Positions 27,020 to 35,662 of a DNA stretch of 44,867 nucleotides are shown here, piece after piece (the stretch's first letter is position 1; each line of letters starts with the position of its first letter). Both the position numbers and the translations under genes were made by a program. The notes below the pieces were generated by a model, which did not search any database, had not been told where the DNA came from, and saw only the letters and a list, made by a program, of their open reading frames with translations. Origin of the DNA: Eubacterium sp. (GTDB lineage Bacteria > Bacillota > Clostridia > Lachnospirales > Lachnospiraceae); NCBI GenBank assembly GCA_022794015.1, contig JAAWDZ010000039.1, forward strand, positions 1 to 44,867. Direction: 5' to 3'.

Positions 27020-27735
27020 ATATGCATCCCCCAGTAACGATTCATCTGTTCCTTTACCTCCTGCAAATGCGAACGGCTGACAGGAAGCGTCGTTTTATCC
27101 TTCAATACAACCATGCCATCTTTGATTTGCATAATATGTATCAGATTCACAATACATCCTCTGTCAATAAAAATAAATTCCTCGCCTGCCAGCTCTTCAT
27201 AAATCTGCTGCAATGTCCTGCGTACCTTTGATACACCTGAAAAAGACGTTATTTTTACATTCTTTCCATCGCGTTCAATATATAATATTTCCCTGTAAGG
27301 AATTTTTTCCAGTCTGCTGTTCGTCTGTATTGTGTATACCTTTCCATCTTCCAGCGCCAATAGCTTTAGAGCATCTGTAACAGCCGCCAGCAGACGTCCT
27401 TTCCTGTCATTTTTGGGAACATAGCGAAAAACAGACAGCTCAAAGGCATCAATTGCATATTCTATATGGGAAGTCACAAAGATTATTTTTACATTGGGAA
27501 GAAAGGGCCTGATCGTTGCGGCAAGCTCCATTCCGGAACTTTGGGGCATTTCAATATCCAGAAGGAGCAGATCATAGAAAAAGCTGTCCTGTGTAATATC
27601 ATACAAAAGGTTACTGCTTTGTGTATAGGTCGTTATCTTACCTGCAATGCCCAATTTTTGCAGACATTCCCTTGTAATCGTTTCATTGACCAGAACGACT
27701 GTTTCATCATCATCACAGATTGCTATATTCAGCAT
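27016..27735 (-). CDS. LytTR-family response regulator
   Basis: 239 residues. The receiver domain has the acidic pocket in AICDDDE and phosphoacceptor Asp60 in LLLLDIEMP. The C-terminal LytTR DNA-binding domain (about 135-237) shows the family pattern YREILYIERDGKNVKI and IDRGCIVNLIHIMQI. Partner of the GHKL kinase encoded immediately downstream. GAGGTG precedes the ATG. An ATGGT-T-ACCAT inverted repeat lies in the short upstream region and could be a binding site. Confidence 0.92.
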   Translation of the reverse strand: MLNIAICDDDETVVLVNETITRECLQKLGIAGKITTYTQSSNLLYDITQDSFFYDLLLLDIEMPQSSGMELAATIRPFLPNVKIIFVTSHIEYAIDAFELSVFRYVPKNDRKGRLLAAVTDALKLLALEDGKVYTIQTNSRLEKIPYREILYIERDGKNVKITSFSGVSKVRRTLQQIYEELAGEEFIFIDRGCIVNLIHIMQIKDGMVVLKDKTTLPVSRSHLQEVKEQMNRYWGMHI

Positions 27736-27787
27736 ACTTTCACCTCATTTTCTGCAAAATATGGTAACCATCACCAAAATAGATTGC

Positions 27788-27821
27788 AAAAAGCTGCCGC
27801 AGAAGAAAATACTCTGCGGCA
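27788..27821 (-). terminator. Terminator after the AGCS symporter gene
   Basis: TGCCGCAGA (27795-27803) and TCTGCGGCA (27813-27821) pair over 9 bp with a 9-base loop; on the minus strand the stem is followed by agcTTTTT. Confidence 0.85.
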
Positions 27822-27854
27822 ATCTGTCTTTCTCTATGTACCCATGATTTCAAA

Positions 27855-29345
27855 TCAGTCGCTTTCATCCAATCCCTGCTCCTGCATCCTTTGAATTTCC
27901 GGAAATGCCGAAAGCATCGGTTTCTCTTTCCTGCCCTTAATTTTCCTGTCTACATAGTTCTTTGTAATCTGAGCCACGACCGGTGACAGCGTCAATACAC
28001 CAATTAAGTTTGGAATCGCCATCAGTCCGTTAAACGTATCCGATAAATCCCAGGCCAAATCCAGACTCATGGTCGCTCCGCCCAAGATAAATACGATAAA
28101 CACAATACGGTAAATAATCGTGGCATTTGAGCCAAATAAATATTCAAATGCTTTGGACCCATAATGGCTCCAGCCTAATACCGTTGAAAATGCAAAGAGC
28201 AGAATCGCAATTGCAATAAATGCCGGCCCTGCTGCTCCAAAAACAGTGGAAAAAGCCTCTCCCACCAATGCAGAATCCGGTGAACTGCTTAAAACCGCTC
28301 CTGTTTCCAAATCCACAAGTCCGGAAGAGAGTACAGAAAACGCTGTCAGGGTGCAGACTACAATTGTATCTGCAAACACTTCAAAAATACCCCACATCCC
28401 CTGTCTGACCGGTTCTTTTACATTGGAACTGGAATGAACCATGACAGAAGAGCCAAGCCCGGCTTCATTGGAAAATACACCTCTCTTCATACCCCAGGTT
28501 ACAGCAAGCTTTACGCCGGAGCCTACAATACCGCCGCCCACGGCTTTCATCGCAAAAGCTCCCTTGAAAATAGCGCCAAATACCGCGCCAAACTGGTCAA
28601 TATTAATAATACAGATTGCAAAAGCGCCTACAATATAAAGGATTGCCATAAACGGAACCAGCTTCTCTGTCACACTGGCAATCCGTTTAATGCCGCCCAG
28701 AACAACCAAAGCTGCCAAAATCATCAAAACCACGCCCGTTACAATATGAGGAACCTGAAACGCAGCATACATATTGCCGGCAATGGAATTGATCTGACTC
28801 ATATTTCCGATTCCGAAGGAAGCAAACAGACAGAACAGGGAAAACAGCACCGCAAGAACTGCGCCAATCTGCTTCATACCCGGTTTTCTGCCCAAACCGT
28901 CCCGCAGGTAATACATAGCGCCGCCGCTCCACTCGCCTTTCTCATTCTTCCTACGATAATAAATACCCAGTACATTCTCCGAATAGTTTGTCATCATTCC
29001 AAAGAATGCGACAATCCACATCCAGAAAATAGCCCCCGGACCGCCGGATATCAGCGCGGTCGCCACACCGACAATATTTCCCGTTCCAATTGTAGCAGCC
29101 AACGCCGTACAAAGTGACTGGAACTGTGAAATAGACTGATCATCATGACCCGTATGCTTTGTAATATGCCTGTCTGTAAAAATACTCCCCAGCGTGTGCT
29201 TCATCCAATACCCGATATGCGTAATCTGGAATACCTTCGTCAAAAGCGTCATCAGGATACCGGTTCCCACCAATAACACCAGCATGGGAAGCCCCCACAC
29301 AAATCCGTTGATTTTGCCGTTTATGCCGGAAATCAAATCGATCAT
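27855..29345 (-). CDS. Sodium:alanine (AGCS) symporter
   Basis: 496 residues, about ten membrane segments. Family motifs are visible: ALAATIGTGNIVGVATA, GPGAIFWMWIVAFFGM, and GMKRGVFSNEAGLGS. It imports alanine or glycine with Na+. GGAGAGAAAAAGT precedes the ATG. It is a single-gene unit with its own promoter at 29408-29436 and a terminator at 27788-27821. The substrate within the family cannot be fixed from sequence. Confidence 0.95.
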   Translation of the reverse strand: MIDLISGINGKINGFVWGLPMLVLLVGTGILMTLLTKVFQITHIGYWMKHTLGSIFTDRHITKHTGHDDQSISQFQSLCTALAATIGTGNIVGVATALISGGPGAIFWMWIVAFFGMMTNYSENVLGIYYRRKNEKGEWSGGAMYYLRDGLGRKPGMKQIGAVLAVLFSLFCLFASFGIGNMSQINSIAGNMYAAFQVPHIVTGVVLMILAALVVLGGIKRIASVTEKLVPFMAILYIVGAFAICIINIDQFGAVFGAIFKGAFAMKAVGGGIVGSGVKLAVTWGMKRGVFSNEAGLGSSVMVHSSSNVKEPVRQGMWGIFEVFADTIVVCTLTAFSVLSSGLVDLETGAVLSSSPDSALVGEAFSTVFGAAGPAFIAIAILLFAFSTVLGWSHYGSKAFEYLFGSNATIIYRIVFIVFILGGATMSLDLAWDLSDTFNGLMAIPNLIGVLTLSPVVAQITKNYVDRKIKGRKEKPMLSAFPEIQRMQEQGLDESD

Positions 29346-29407
29346 ACTTTTTCTCTCCTTTTCCTGTGTTTTAATGGACAGAATATATTTATTCTATATC
29401 CTACAAA

Positions 29408-29436
29408 AAATTACCACATTGTTAAGGAATTGTCAA
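29408..29436 (-). promoter_or_regulatory. Sigma-A promoter of the AGCS gene
   Basis: On the minus strand a consensus -35 TTGACA (29436-29431), 17-bp spacer and TAATTT (29413-29408). The -35 box overlaps the stop codon region of the upstream YolD-like gene. Confidence 0.7.
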
Positions 29437-29852
29437 GAAATCTCAATATCCACAATATCATCGAACCCTATTTTTGTTCCGTCTGAAAGGAAAATGACGC
29501 GGTGATACGGATCGATTTTTTTTACGGTTCCTGTTACATTCTGGTACTGTCCGCCTTCTTTTTTTCCGTCCGGCAAAAAATAAGTGAAACACACTTCTGC
29601 CGGTTCTTTTTTATGGTTTTGGATCAGCTGCAGCTTCACATCCAGTTCTTCCTGCTCACTTTCACTCAATTCCTTCCTGGCATCCGTTAAGCGCGCCGTT
29701 TCCTTTACGGCTTCCCCGAATCCTGTCAGTGCGGCAAAAGGAGCAAACTGTGCAGCCCTGTCCCGGACAGGCATAGCCGGATATATCTTTGAAACGTGAT
29801 GCGGCAGATGAATAATATCTTCGTACTGGCGGAGATCGTCGTTATTTTGCAT
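29433..29852 (-). CDS. YolD-like protein
   Basis: About 139 residues from the ATG at 29852 (GAAGGGA upstream); an in-frame TTG at 29876 is possible but lacks a site. MPVRDRAAQFAPFAALTGF and the C-terminal half (KIDPYHRVIFLSDGTKIGFDDIV) match the YolD-like family. These proteins are encoded beside UvrX/YqjW-type Y-family polymerases and are thought to act with them in lesion bypass. Here it follows such a polymerase gene by 68 bp on the same strand. Confidence 0.85.
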   Translation of the reverse strand: MQNNDDLRQYEDIIHLPHHVSKIYPAMPVRDRAAQFAPFAALTGFGEAVKETARLTDARKELSESEQEELDVKLQLIQNHKKEPAEVCFTYFLPDGKKEGGQYQNVTGTVKKIDPYHRVIFLSDGTKIGFDDIVDIEIS

Positions 29853-29920
29853 AAGAAACGCATCCCTTCCCGGCAAACCGGATTTATTTTAAAACATGGC
29901 AGCTTGTCTGAGCTTTCACC

Positions 29921-31444
29921 TTATTTTCTGTGCCCTCCAATCTGACCGTTTCTTTCAATGGCTGTAGCGCCTTCCTGCAGATTCAGGCCCTTTAAAACGG
30001 CGTTTTTGCCAAATCTTTTCTTAATATCCAGCATAGCCTTCTGCATCCTTTTTTCACGTTCCAGTTCCGCCTCTTCCTTTTCCCGCGCTCTGGAAAGTGC
30101 ATCGTAATCCGTAAAAAGATCCATCTGCTCAAAGATTTCTTCCTCCTGCGCATCCGTTTCCCTGATTACATGGTTTGCTGTAACAGAAATTCTTCGGACA
30201 AGCAGTTTTTTGTCAGTAATCCTGTCCGCCAGCTCCGATACGGCATTCCAGATCAGCCTGGCGGAAGACGTATAACGTCCCAGATTTGCAGTACCATGGG
30301 CGTGCTTTGGCACATGACGTCCATAGCGGTCTGCGGTAATCTCTCCGCTGTATGCTCTCCGGATTGCCGGATCCTTTAAATTTTCAATATCATAACCAAT
30401 CGTCAGTACCACCTGATCGGTCACAAGGCCCTTGTCCACTAAATCCAGCGCCAGCAGATCGGTCATTTCCTGCACAACTATTTTTGCCTTCTCATATGCA
30501 TAAGGGCACTGCAGCACCTGACCGGAACCCATACTGTTTGACTCTGGCTTATATTCCTTGATATCTGCCATGGTACACGGCTCATATCCCCAGGCATGAT
30601 CAATTAAAAGCTCCGCATTAACTCCAAAAAGCTTATACAACAGCTCTTCGTTGTGATAATCTCCAGGACCGCCCAGTGAGCATCTTGCCACATCTCCCAT
30701 CGTATAAAGCCCATGCTCTTCCAATTTTTTTGCATAGCCCTTTCCAATGCGCCAAAAATCGGTCAGCGGACGGTAAGACCACAGCAGGCGCCGGTAACTC
30801 ATTTCGTTTAATTTTGCAATCCGTACGCCATTTTTATCTGCCGGAATATGTTTAGCCCAGATATCCATTGCAATCTTACAAAGATATAAATTCGTACCGA
30901 TTCCGGCCGTCGCGGTAATTCCGGTCTGGCTTAAAACATCCAGGATCATTTTCATAGCCAGCTCGCGCGGCGTAAGCTGATATGTGTTCAAATAAGCCGT
31001 TACATCCATAAATACTTCATCAATCGAATATACATGAATATCCTCCGGCGCAATATATTTCAGGTAAATATGGTAAATCCTTGTACTGCATTCCATATAG
31101 TGCTGCATACGCGGCGGAGCAATCAGATAATCCAGCGACAGTTCGGGAGAATTCCTAAGCTCGGCATCACAGCAGGAAGCACCGGCAAACGTATGTCCCG
31201 GCGCCTGCTGTTGTCTCTTTGCATTGATTTCCCTGACCTTCTGCACCACTTCAAAAAGCCGTGCGCGCCCCGGAATTCCATATGCTTTCAACGAAGGGGA
31301 AACTGCAAGGCAAATCGTTTTTTCCGTACGGCTTTCATCCGCTACGACCAGATTCGTCGTCATCGGATCCAGCCCGCGCGCCACACATTCCACCGATGCG
31401 TAAAATGATTTCAGATCAATGGCAATATATGTCCTGTCTGGCAT
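29921..31444 (-). CDS. Y-family DNA polymerase (UvrX/UmuC-like)
   Basis: About 507 residues from the ATG at 31444, with AAAGGAGG upstream; the 17-residue longer reading is not supported. Translesion polymerase with metal-binding residues in IAIDLKSFYASVE and YSIDEVFMD, and a helix-hairpin-helix region TDFWRIGKGYAKKL. The C-terminal little-finger domain and basic tail follow. Pairing with the YolD-like gene places it in the UvrX/YqjW group, often on plasmids, phages and integrated elements. No LexA-type operator was seen upstream. Confidence 0.9.
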   Translation of the reverse strand: MPDRTYIAIDLKSFYASVECVARGLDPMTTNLVVADESRTEKTICLAVSPSLKAYGIPGRARLFEVVQKVREINAKRQQQAPGHTFAGASCCDAELRNSPELSLDYLIAPPRMQHYMECSTRIYHIYLKYIAPEDIHVYSIDEVFMDVTAYLNTYQLTPRELAMKMILDVLSQTGITATAGIGTNLYLCKIAMDIWAKHIPADKNGVRIAKLNEMSYRRLLWSYRPLTDFWRIGKGYAKKLEEHGLYTMGDVARCSLGGPGDYHNEELLYKLFGVNAELLIDHAWGYEPCTMADIKEYKPESNSMGSGQVLQCPYAYEKAKIVVQEMTDLLALDLVDKGLVTDQVVLTIGYDIENLKDPAIRRAYSGEITADRYGRHVPKHAHGTANLGRYTSSARLIWNAVSELADRITDKKLLVRRISVTANHVIRETDAQEEEIFEQMDLFTDYDALSRAREKEEAELEREKRMQKAMLDIKKRFGKNAVLKGLNLQEGATAIERNGQIGGHRK

Positions 31445-31534
31445 ACTCTGTCTGCCTCCTTTACTACTACTTTGCCCCGCTTTCCTCCGTTTCATCCATT
31501 TTTATCATTCTGTCAGACAAATTTAATGCACGTA

Positions 31535-32473
31535 TTATCTGTTTAAATAATGATAATTCTTATTCTTTGAGTTCCAGGCATACAAAGCTCCTGACGTTCC
31601 GCTTTGTTTGCCTTTTTTGCATACAGTAACGACGTATACATAATACGTCTTCTTAGGTTTTAGCTTCTTCCCTCTTATTTTGGTAATCGTACAGCTTCCT
31701 TTTTTCCTGCCGACTGTTTTGGCAAGCTTATATCCGCTGTTCTTCTTTGTGGACACATAAATTCGATAGCCTGTAGCGCCGCTTACTTTCTTCCATGAAA
31801 GAGAAAGCTTCGCGCCCGACAAGCGTACTTTATTCAGCCTGGCCTGCGGGATACAGTTAATGGAACTGACAGAAGAATAATACTTTGTACCATTGAACGT
31901 AGTATATGCTCTGGCCTGTACCGTATACACACTGTCTTTTATATTCCGAAAGGACGCCATTCCGGAAGTCGTTTCCGTTTTGTTCAGCTGTTTGCCATTG
32001 CTGTTATACAAGGATACCTCATATCCCTGTACGCCTGATTTTTTATTCCATTCTATTTCCAGCACATGGATAAAATAATACCAGGATTTTTGCCGCAGGC
32101 CCTCTATTTTGTCCGGCAAAGTAATAGCATCATATAGAGTTCTGGCCGCACCGTCTTTTGTCCCGTCCGAAGATACTACCTGCACGTAGTATTTTACTCC
32201 GTCTTTCAGCCCTGACACTGTATATGATGTTCCATTTGTCTTACCGGAATATATATATTCAGATGCTCCCATTTCCTTGTATGAGATTTTATACTCCGTA
32301 GCGTTATCGGCCGCGTCCCATGCGATTGTCACAGAATCCTTTCCCGCTTCGGTCTGCCTTAAGCCTGATACCTGTGGAATATAGGCCGCCTGTACACAGC
32401 TTACTTTTATCACTGTTAACAAGCCAAATAACAGCAGAACCACAAGCGCTTTCATAGAAAATTTCTTTTTCAT
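31535..32473 (-). CDS. Secreted protein with fibronectin type III repeats
   Basis: About 312 residues from the ATG at 32473 (AGGAGAG upstream). A signal peptide (KKKFSMKALVVLLLFGLL, cleavage near VQAA) is followed by three FN3-like domains: residues about 35-115 (VTIAWDAADNATEYKISY), 120-210 (IEWNKKSGVQGYEVSLY) and 215-300 (LSWKKVSGATGYRIYVS). The tail is basic. There is no LPXTG, membrane anchor or enzymatic domain. Such stand-alone FN3 proteins in Clostridia usually bind the surface or carbohydrates; the exact role is unknown. Confidence 0.8.
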   Translation of the reverse strand: MKKKFSMKALVVLLLFGLLTVIKVSCVQAAYIPQVSGLRQTEAGKDSVTIAWDAADNATEYKISYKEMGASEYIYSGKTNGTSYTVSGLKDGVKYYVQVVSSDGTKDGAARTLYDAITLPDKIEGLRQKSWYYFIHVLEIEWNKKSGVQGYEVSLYNSNGKQLNKTETTSGMASFRNIKDSVYTVQARAYTTFNGTKYYSSVSSINCIPQARLNKVRLSGAKLSLSWKKVSGATGYRIYVSTKKNSGYKLAKTVGRKKGSCTITKIRGKKLKPKKTYYVYVVTVCKKGKQSGTSGALYAWNSKNKNYHYLNR

Positions 32474-32534
32474 CTTTTTCTCTCCTTTTATTTTTACTTT
32501 GCAGATCATCTGCATATTAAAACAATATCATAAA

Positions 32535-32563
32535 ATATTCTTTATTTCAATTTATGTTGTCAA
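32535..32563 (-). promoter_or_regulatory. Promoter of the FN3 gene
   Basis: Minus-strand consensus -35 TTGACA (32563-32558) with a 17-bp spacer and a weak -10 GAATAT (32540-32535). Confidence 0.5.
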
Positions 32564-32581
32564 ACTTTTTTTATCGCAGGG

Positions 32582-32616
32582 AAAGAGCAGAATCAGAAAA
32601 TCTGATCCTGCTCTTT
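32582..32616. terminator. Hairpin between the LRR remnant and the FN3 gene
   Basis: AAAGAGCAG-a-ATCAGA-aaa-TCTGAT-c-CTGCTCTTT forms a 15-bp stem with one opposed mismatch. The plus-strand side is followed by ATTTTTATT, the minus side by CTTTCCC. It most likely ends transcription from the LRR remnant. Confidence 0.7.
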
Positions 32617-32652
32617 ATTTTTATTCTGCCCCAAATGTATTTTCGTTTTTCC

Positions 32653-33247
32653 CTAAAGGTTTAATAATCTCCGATAAGCTGCCTGCTGTTTCTCAGGCGC
32701 ACGTACAACTGCTTGTTTGTTGATTTTCCAGAAAGCATTCTTTTGTACGTTTTTCAGTTTACTGCCTTTAATCTGTACCACTTTCAGGCTGGCGCATCCT
32801 GCAAACGCATTCTTCCCGACAGAAACAATATTCTTCCCATGCTGCATCATACCCTGCAAAAACACTTTCTGCCCGGCCTTTTAGCCCCTCCTTTAAGGCA
32901 TCTATGGATTTTATGTCCGGATTTTCGGCGTCTGCATAATAAATATTCAGAAGTTCCCTTAAAACCGGAATCAAAACCGCATCCTCATATGTTTTCATCT
33001 CTTCTGCCGCAGCCGAAATATCTTTCTCCGCCAGCCCTTTTATCCTTTCCGGCTCCGTCTTGCTTACAGGAATCACTTCGGGCAGAACCATATCGTAAGA
33101 AAACTTTTGGACAACAGAAAATTGCTCTGTACTGCCAGTCGCTCTTACTTCTGGAGATTTTGCATTTACAGATAAACTGCTAAAAAGAACAACCGCTGAC
33201 ATTGTAAGAAAACAGCATATGATTTGTTTTTTCTTCTTATTTCTCAT
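32653..33247 (-). pseudogene. Broken secreted leucine-rich-repeat (BspA-like) protein
   Basis: The 5' part starts at an ATG at 33247 (GAGAGG upstream) with a signal peptide and runs in frame to a stop at 32768. The 3' part (32653-32865) is in another frame and encodes the end of a BspA-type LRR: VGKNAFAGCASLKVVQIKG, then LKNVQKNAFWKI. The two frames overlap around 32768-32865, where translation of the upstream frame becomes Cys/Arg-rich and unlike a protein. Most repeat units are missing, so an internal deletion with frameshift is the simplest reading. Confidence 0.7.
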
Positions 33248-33350
33248 AACATTCCTCTCTTTCAAATAACAGTTCATTTTCTAAATAGAACACCCTGACA
33301 CAATTGTGCAATATTCCTGGATACACCAAAACACGCAAACTAACCAACAA

Positions 33351-33392
33351 AAATAAGCATCCTGCACTTTAGACAGTAGAGGATGCTTATTT
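33351..33392 (-). terminator. Terminator after the aldo/keto reductase gene
   Basis: AAATAAGCATCC (33351-33362) and GGATGCTTATTT (33381-33392) are perfectly complementary with an 18-base loop, and T-rich tails follow on both strands. A second inverted repeat, ATTGTC-n7-GACAAT, lies at 33402-33420. Confidence 0.75.
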
Positions 33393-33482
33393 TCTTTTAT
33401 AATTGTCTATGTATGACAATGTCGTAAATAAAGCGAATAATAATGTAAAAACACCCATTATACTAATATGGCATTTCTCCCT

Positions 33483-34604
33483 TTATTTCAGCAACGCTCC
33501 ACTCACTTCCACCAGACGATCCCGAATTGCAATATGCTGCGGGCACGCCTCTTCACATTTTCCGCATTTGATACACTCATCTGCCCGCTTAAGCCCATGG
33601 CCGCATACCAGCCAATCCTCCTGATGTTTCGCGGCATTTATATCATGATAAAGCGTTAAGTAATTCATCGCCGTAAATGACCCGGAAATTCCAATTCCCA
33701 TCGGACAGACCTTCGCACAGTAATTACAGGAGGTACAGGGAATCAATGGTATTTTCTTCAACGCCTCCTGTGCCTGCTTTAAAGTATCCTTCTGGTTCTC
33801 ACTAAATCCCGCAAAAGATTTCATATAAGACAGATTATCCTTCATCTGATCCACATTGCTCATTCCGGAAAGAACTGTGATAACGCCTTCCAGATCGGCG
33901 GCAAACCGAACCGCCCACGATGCTACTGAGCTTTGCGGCTCTGCCTCTTTTAAAATCTTCTCCACGCTCTCCGGTGGTGTTGCCAACATACCGCCTTTCA
34001 CAGGTTCCATAATAATAACCGGCTTCCCATACTTCCTCGCCACTTCATAACAGCGGCCTGACTGTACGGCAGGGTTATCCCAGTCCGCGTAATTGATTTG
34101 AAGCTGGACGAATTCTGCTTGCGGATGCGCGTTTAAAATTTCTTCCAGCTCTTCCGGTGTAGAATGGAAAGAAAAGCCCAAATGCTTAATCAATCCCGCT
34201 TTCTTTTTCTCCTGTGCCCAGTTCCACATGTCAAAATCATCAAAATAACGTGTCCTGCTTTCACCCAGGTTATGTAAGAGATAAAAATCGAAATAGCCCG
34301 CCCCGGTCTGCGCAAGCGAGGTATCGAACTGCGCATAAGCCTCTTCTTTCGTTTTACAGTTAATCCATGCCGCATTTTTAGTCGCCAGCTGATAGCGTTC
34401 TCTTGGATAACGTTCTACCAAAGCCTGACGGATGGCATCTTCGCTTCCCGCATACGCCCATGCCGTATCAAAATAAGTAAAACCGGCTTCCAGGAACAAA
34501 TCCACCATTTCCTTTACCTGCTCTACATCAATTGCACCGTCCTTTTGAGGCAGACGCATCAAACCAAATCCCAGTTTTCTGATTTCTTCACCTAAATAGC
34601 CCAT
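33483..34604 (-). CDS. Aldo/keto reductase with C-terminal 4Fe-4S ferredoxin domain
   Basis: About 373 residues from the ATG at 34604 (AGGAGG upstream; longer reading rejected). The N-terminal TIM barrel has FDTAWAYAGSED with catalytic Asp/Tyr, ATKNAAW with the Lys and YLLHN with the His. The C-terminus has two cluster motifs, CTSCNYCAKVCP and CIKCGKCEEACP. This architecture is common in anaerobes, where the reductase may exchange electrons with ferredoxin; the substrate is unknown. It stands downstream of the fructokinase gene, with a terminator hairpin between them. Confidence 0.92.
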   Translation of the reverse strand: MGYLGEEIRKLGFGLMRLPQKDGAIDVEQVKEMVDLFLEAGFTYFDTAWAYAGSEDAIRQALVERYPRERYQLATKNAAWINCKTKEEAYAQFDTSLAQTGAGYFDFYLLHNLGESRTRYFDDFDMWNWAQEKKKAGLIKHLGFSFHSTPEELEEILNAHPQAEFVQLQINYADWDNPAVQSGRCYEVARKYGKPVIIMEPVKGGMLATPPESVEKILKEAEPQSSVASWAVRFAADLEGVITVLSGMSNVDQMKDNLSYMKSFAGFSENQKDTLKQAQEALKKIPLIPCTSCNYCAKVCPMGIGISGSFTAMNYLTLYHDINAAKHQEDWLVCGHGLKRADECIKCGKCEEACPQHIAIRDRLVEVSGALLK

Positions 34605-34650
34605 ATCCTGATCCTCCTGTTTGAAATTGTATTTTGAACAGTATAAAAGC

Positions 34651-34675
34651 ACCGGATGGCATAATGGCATCCGGT
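34651..34675 (-). terminator. Terminator after the fructokinase gene
   Basis: ACCGGATG (34651-34658) and CATCCGGT (34668-34675) form an 8-bp stem followed on the minus strand by GCTTTTATAC. It marks the end of the ptsH-ptsI-kinase operon. Confidence 0.65.
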
Positions 34676-34680
34676 TCCTA

Positions 34681-35649
34681 TCACGCTTTTTTATTGGTCA
34701 GAAAAGCTTCTATTTCCTCCTTTGTGGGCATCACCCGCAAAGCGCCTTTCCTGGTCGTAATAATAGATGCCGCTGCATTCGCAAATGCAAGCATCTCCTG
34801 CAGCTGAGCTTCATTGTATGCCTGCCAGCCATGGCTCAGTACATAGTGCAGAACGCATGCCCCAAAAGTATCGCCTGCGCCTGTCGTTTCAATTGTATGC
34901 TCCTGTACAAATGCCGCCTGTTCTACGCGGCATTCCTTCGTATAGGCACGGCTTCCGTCCTTGCCCATGGAAAGCAGAATCAGTGGAATCTGATACTTCT
35001 TCTGAATCACTGCAATCCCTTCGTCAAAATCTTCATACCCGGTAAACCAGCGAATTTCATTGTCTGAAATTTTGAGAATATCACAATGCTCCATGCCATA
35101 TGAAATCTGCTCCCTGGCATCCTCCAGCGAGCGCCAAAGCAGCTCCCTTAGATTGGGATCAAACGAACGCAAAACACCTGCTTTTTCCGCAATCGCAACG
35201 GCTTCTCTGGTCGCGCTTTTGCAGGGCTCATCCGTCATGGAAAGCGATCCGTAATGGAATATCTTACTGTTTTGGATCACTTCCACTTCCAAATCCTCTT
35301 TGGAGAGCATCATATCTGCGCCTGGATTGCGGTAAAAAGAAAACGCTCTGTCGCCATCTGAAAGGGTATGTACAAATGCCAGTGTCGTATGTACCTGTTC
35401 ATCCCTTTTCAGCCCTGTCGTATCAATCCCTGTCTCTCTTAATGCCTGCTCTAACTGGTTTCCAAACATATCCTGGCCGATTTTACCGATAAACGCCGTC
35501 TTATGTCCCAGTCTGCCAAGCATCGCAAGCACATTACAGGGCGCACCGCCCGGATTTGCCTCTAAAAGAGGATTTCCCTGAGCGCTGGTCCCATTTTCCG
35601 TAAAATCAATTAACAATTCTCCTAATGCAGTAATATCATAGCATTCCAT
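34681..35649 (-). CDS. PfkB-family carbohydrate kinase, probable fructokinase
   Basis: 322 residues. ANPGGAPCNVLAMLGRLG (about 31-48) and TTGAGDTFGACVLHYVL (about 256-272) are the two PfkB signatures; the Asp of GAGD is the catalytic base. Similarity in the N-terminal region (GELLIDF) suggests fructokinase, which makes fructose-6-phosphate from free fructose. It begins 13 bp after ptsI, so sugar phosphorylation and the general PTS proteins are made together. Specificity for fructose is inferred. Confidence 0.85.
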   Translation of the reverse strand: MECYDITALGELLIDFTENGTSAQGNPLLEANPGGAPCNVLAMLGRLGHKTAFIGKIGQDMFGNQLEQALRETGIDTTGLKRDEQVHTTLAFVHTLSDGDRAFSFYRNPGADMMLSKEDLEVEVIQNSKIFHYGSLSMTDEPCKSATREAVAIAEKAGVLRSFDPNLRELLWRSLEDAREQISYGMEHCDILKISDNEIRWFTGYEDFDEGIAVIQKKYQIPLILLSMGKDGSRAYTKECRVEQAAFVQEHTIETTGAGDTFGACVLHYVLSHGWQAYNEAQLQEMLAFANAAASIITTRKGALRVMPTKEEIEAFLTNKKA

Positions 35650-35662
35650 AATTACCTCCCGT

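Noticed and set aside
28434-29117. Plus-strand open frame of 227 codons
   Set aside because: Antisense to the AGCS symporter; composition unlike a protein.
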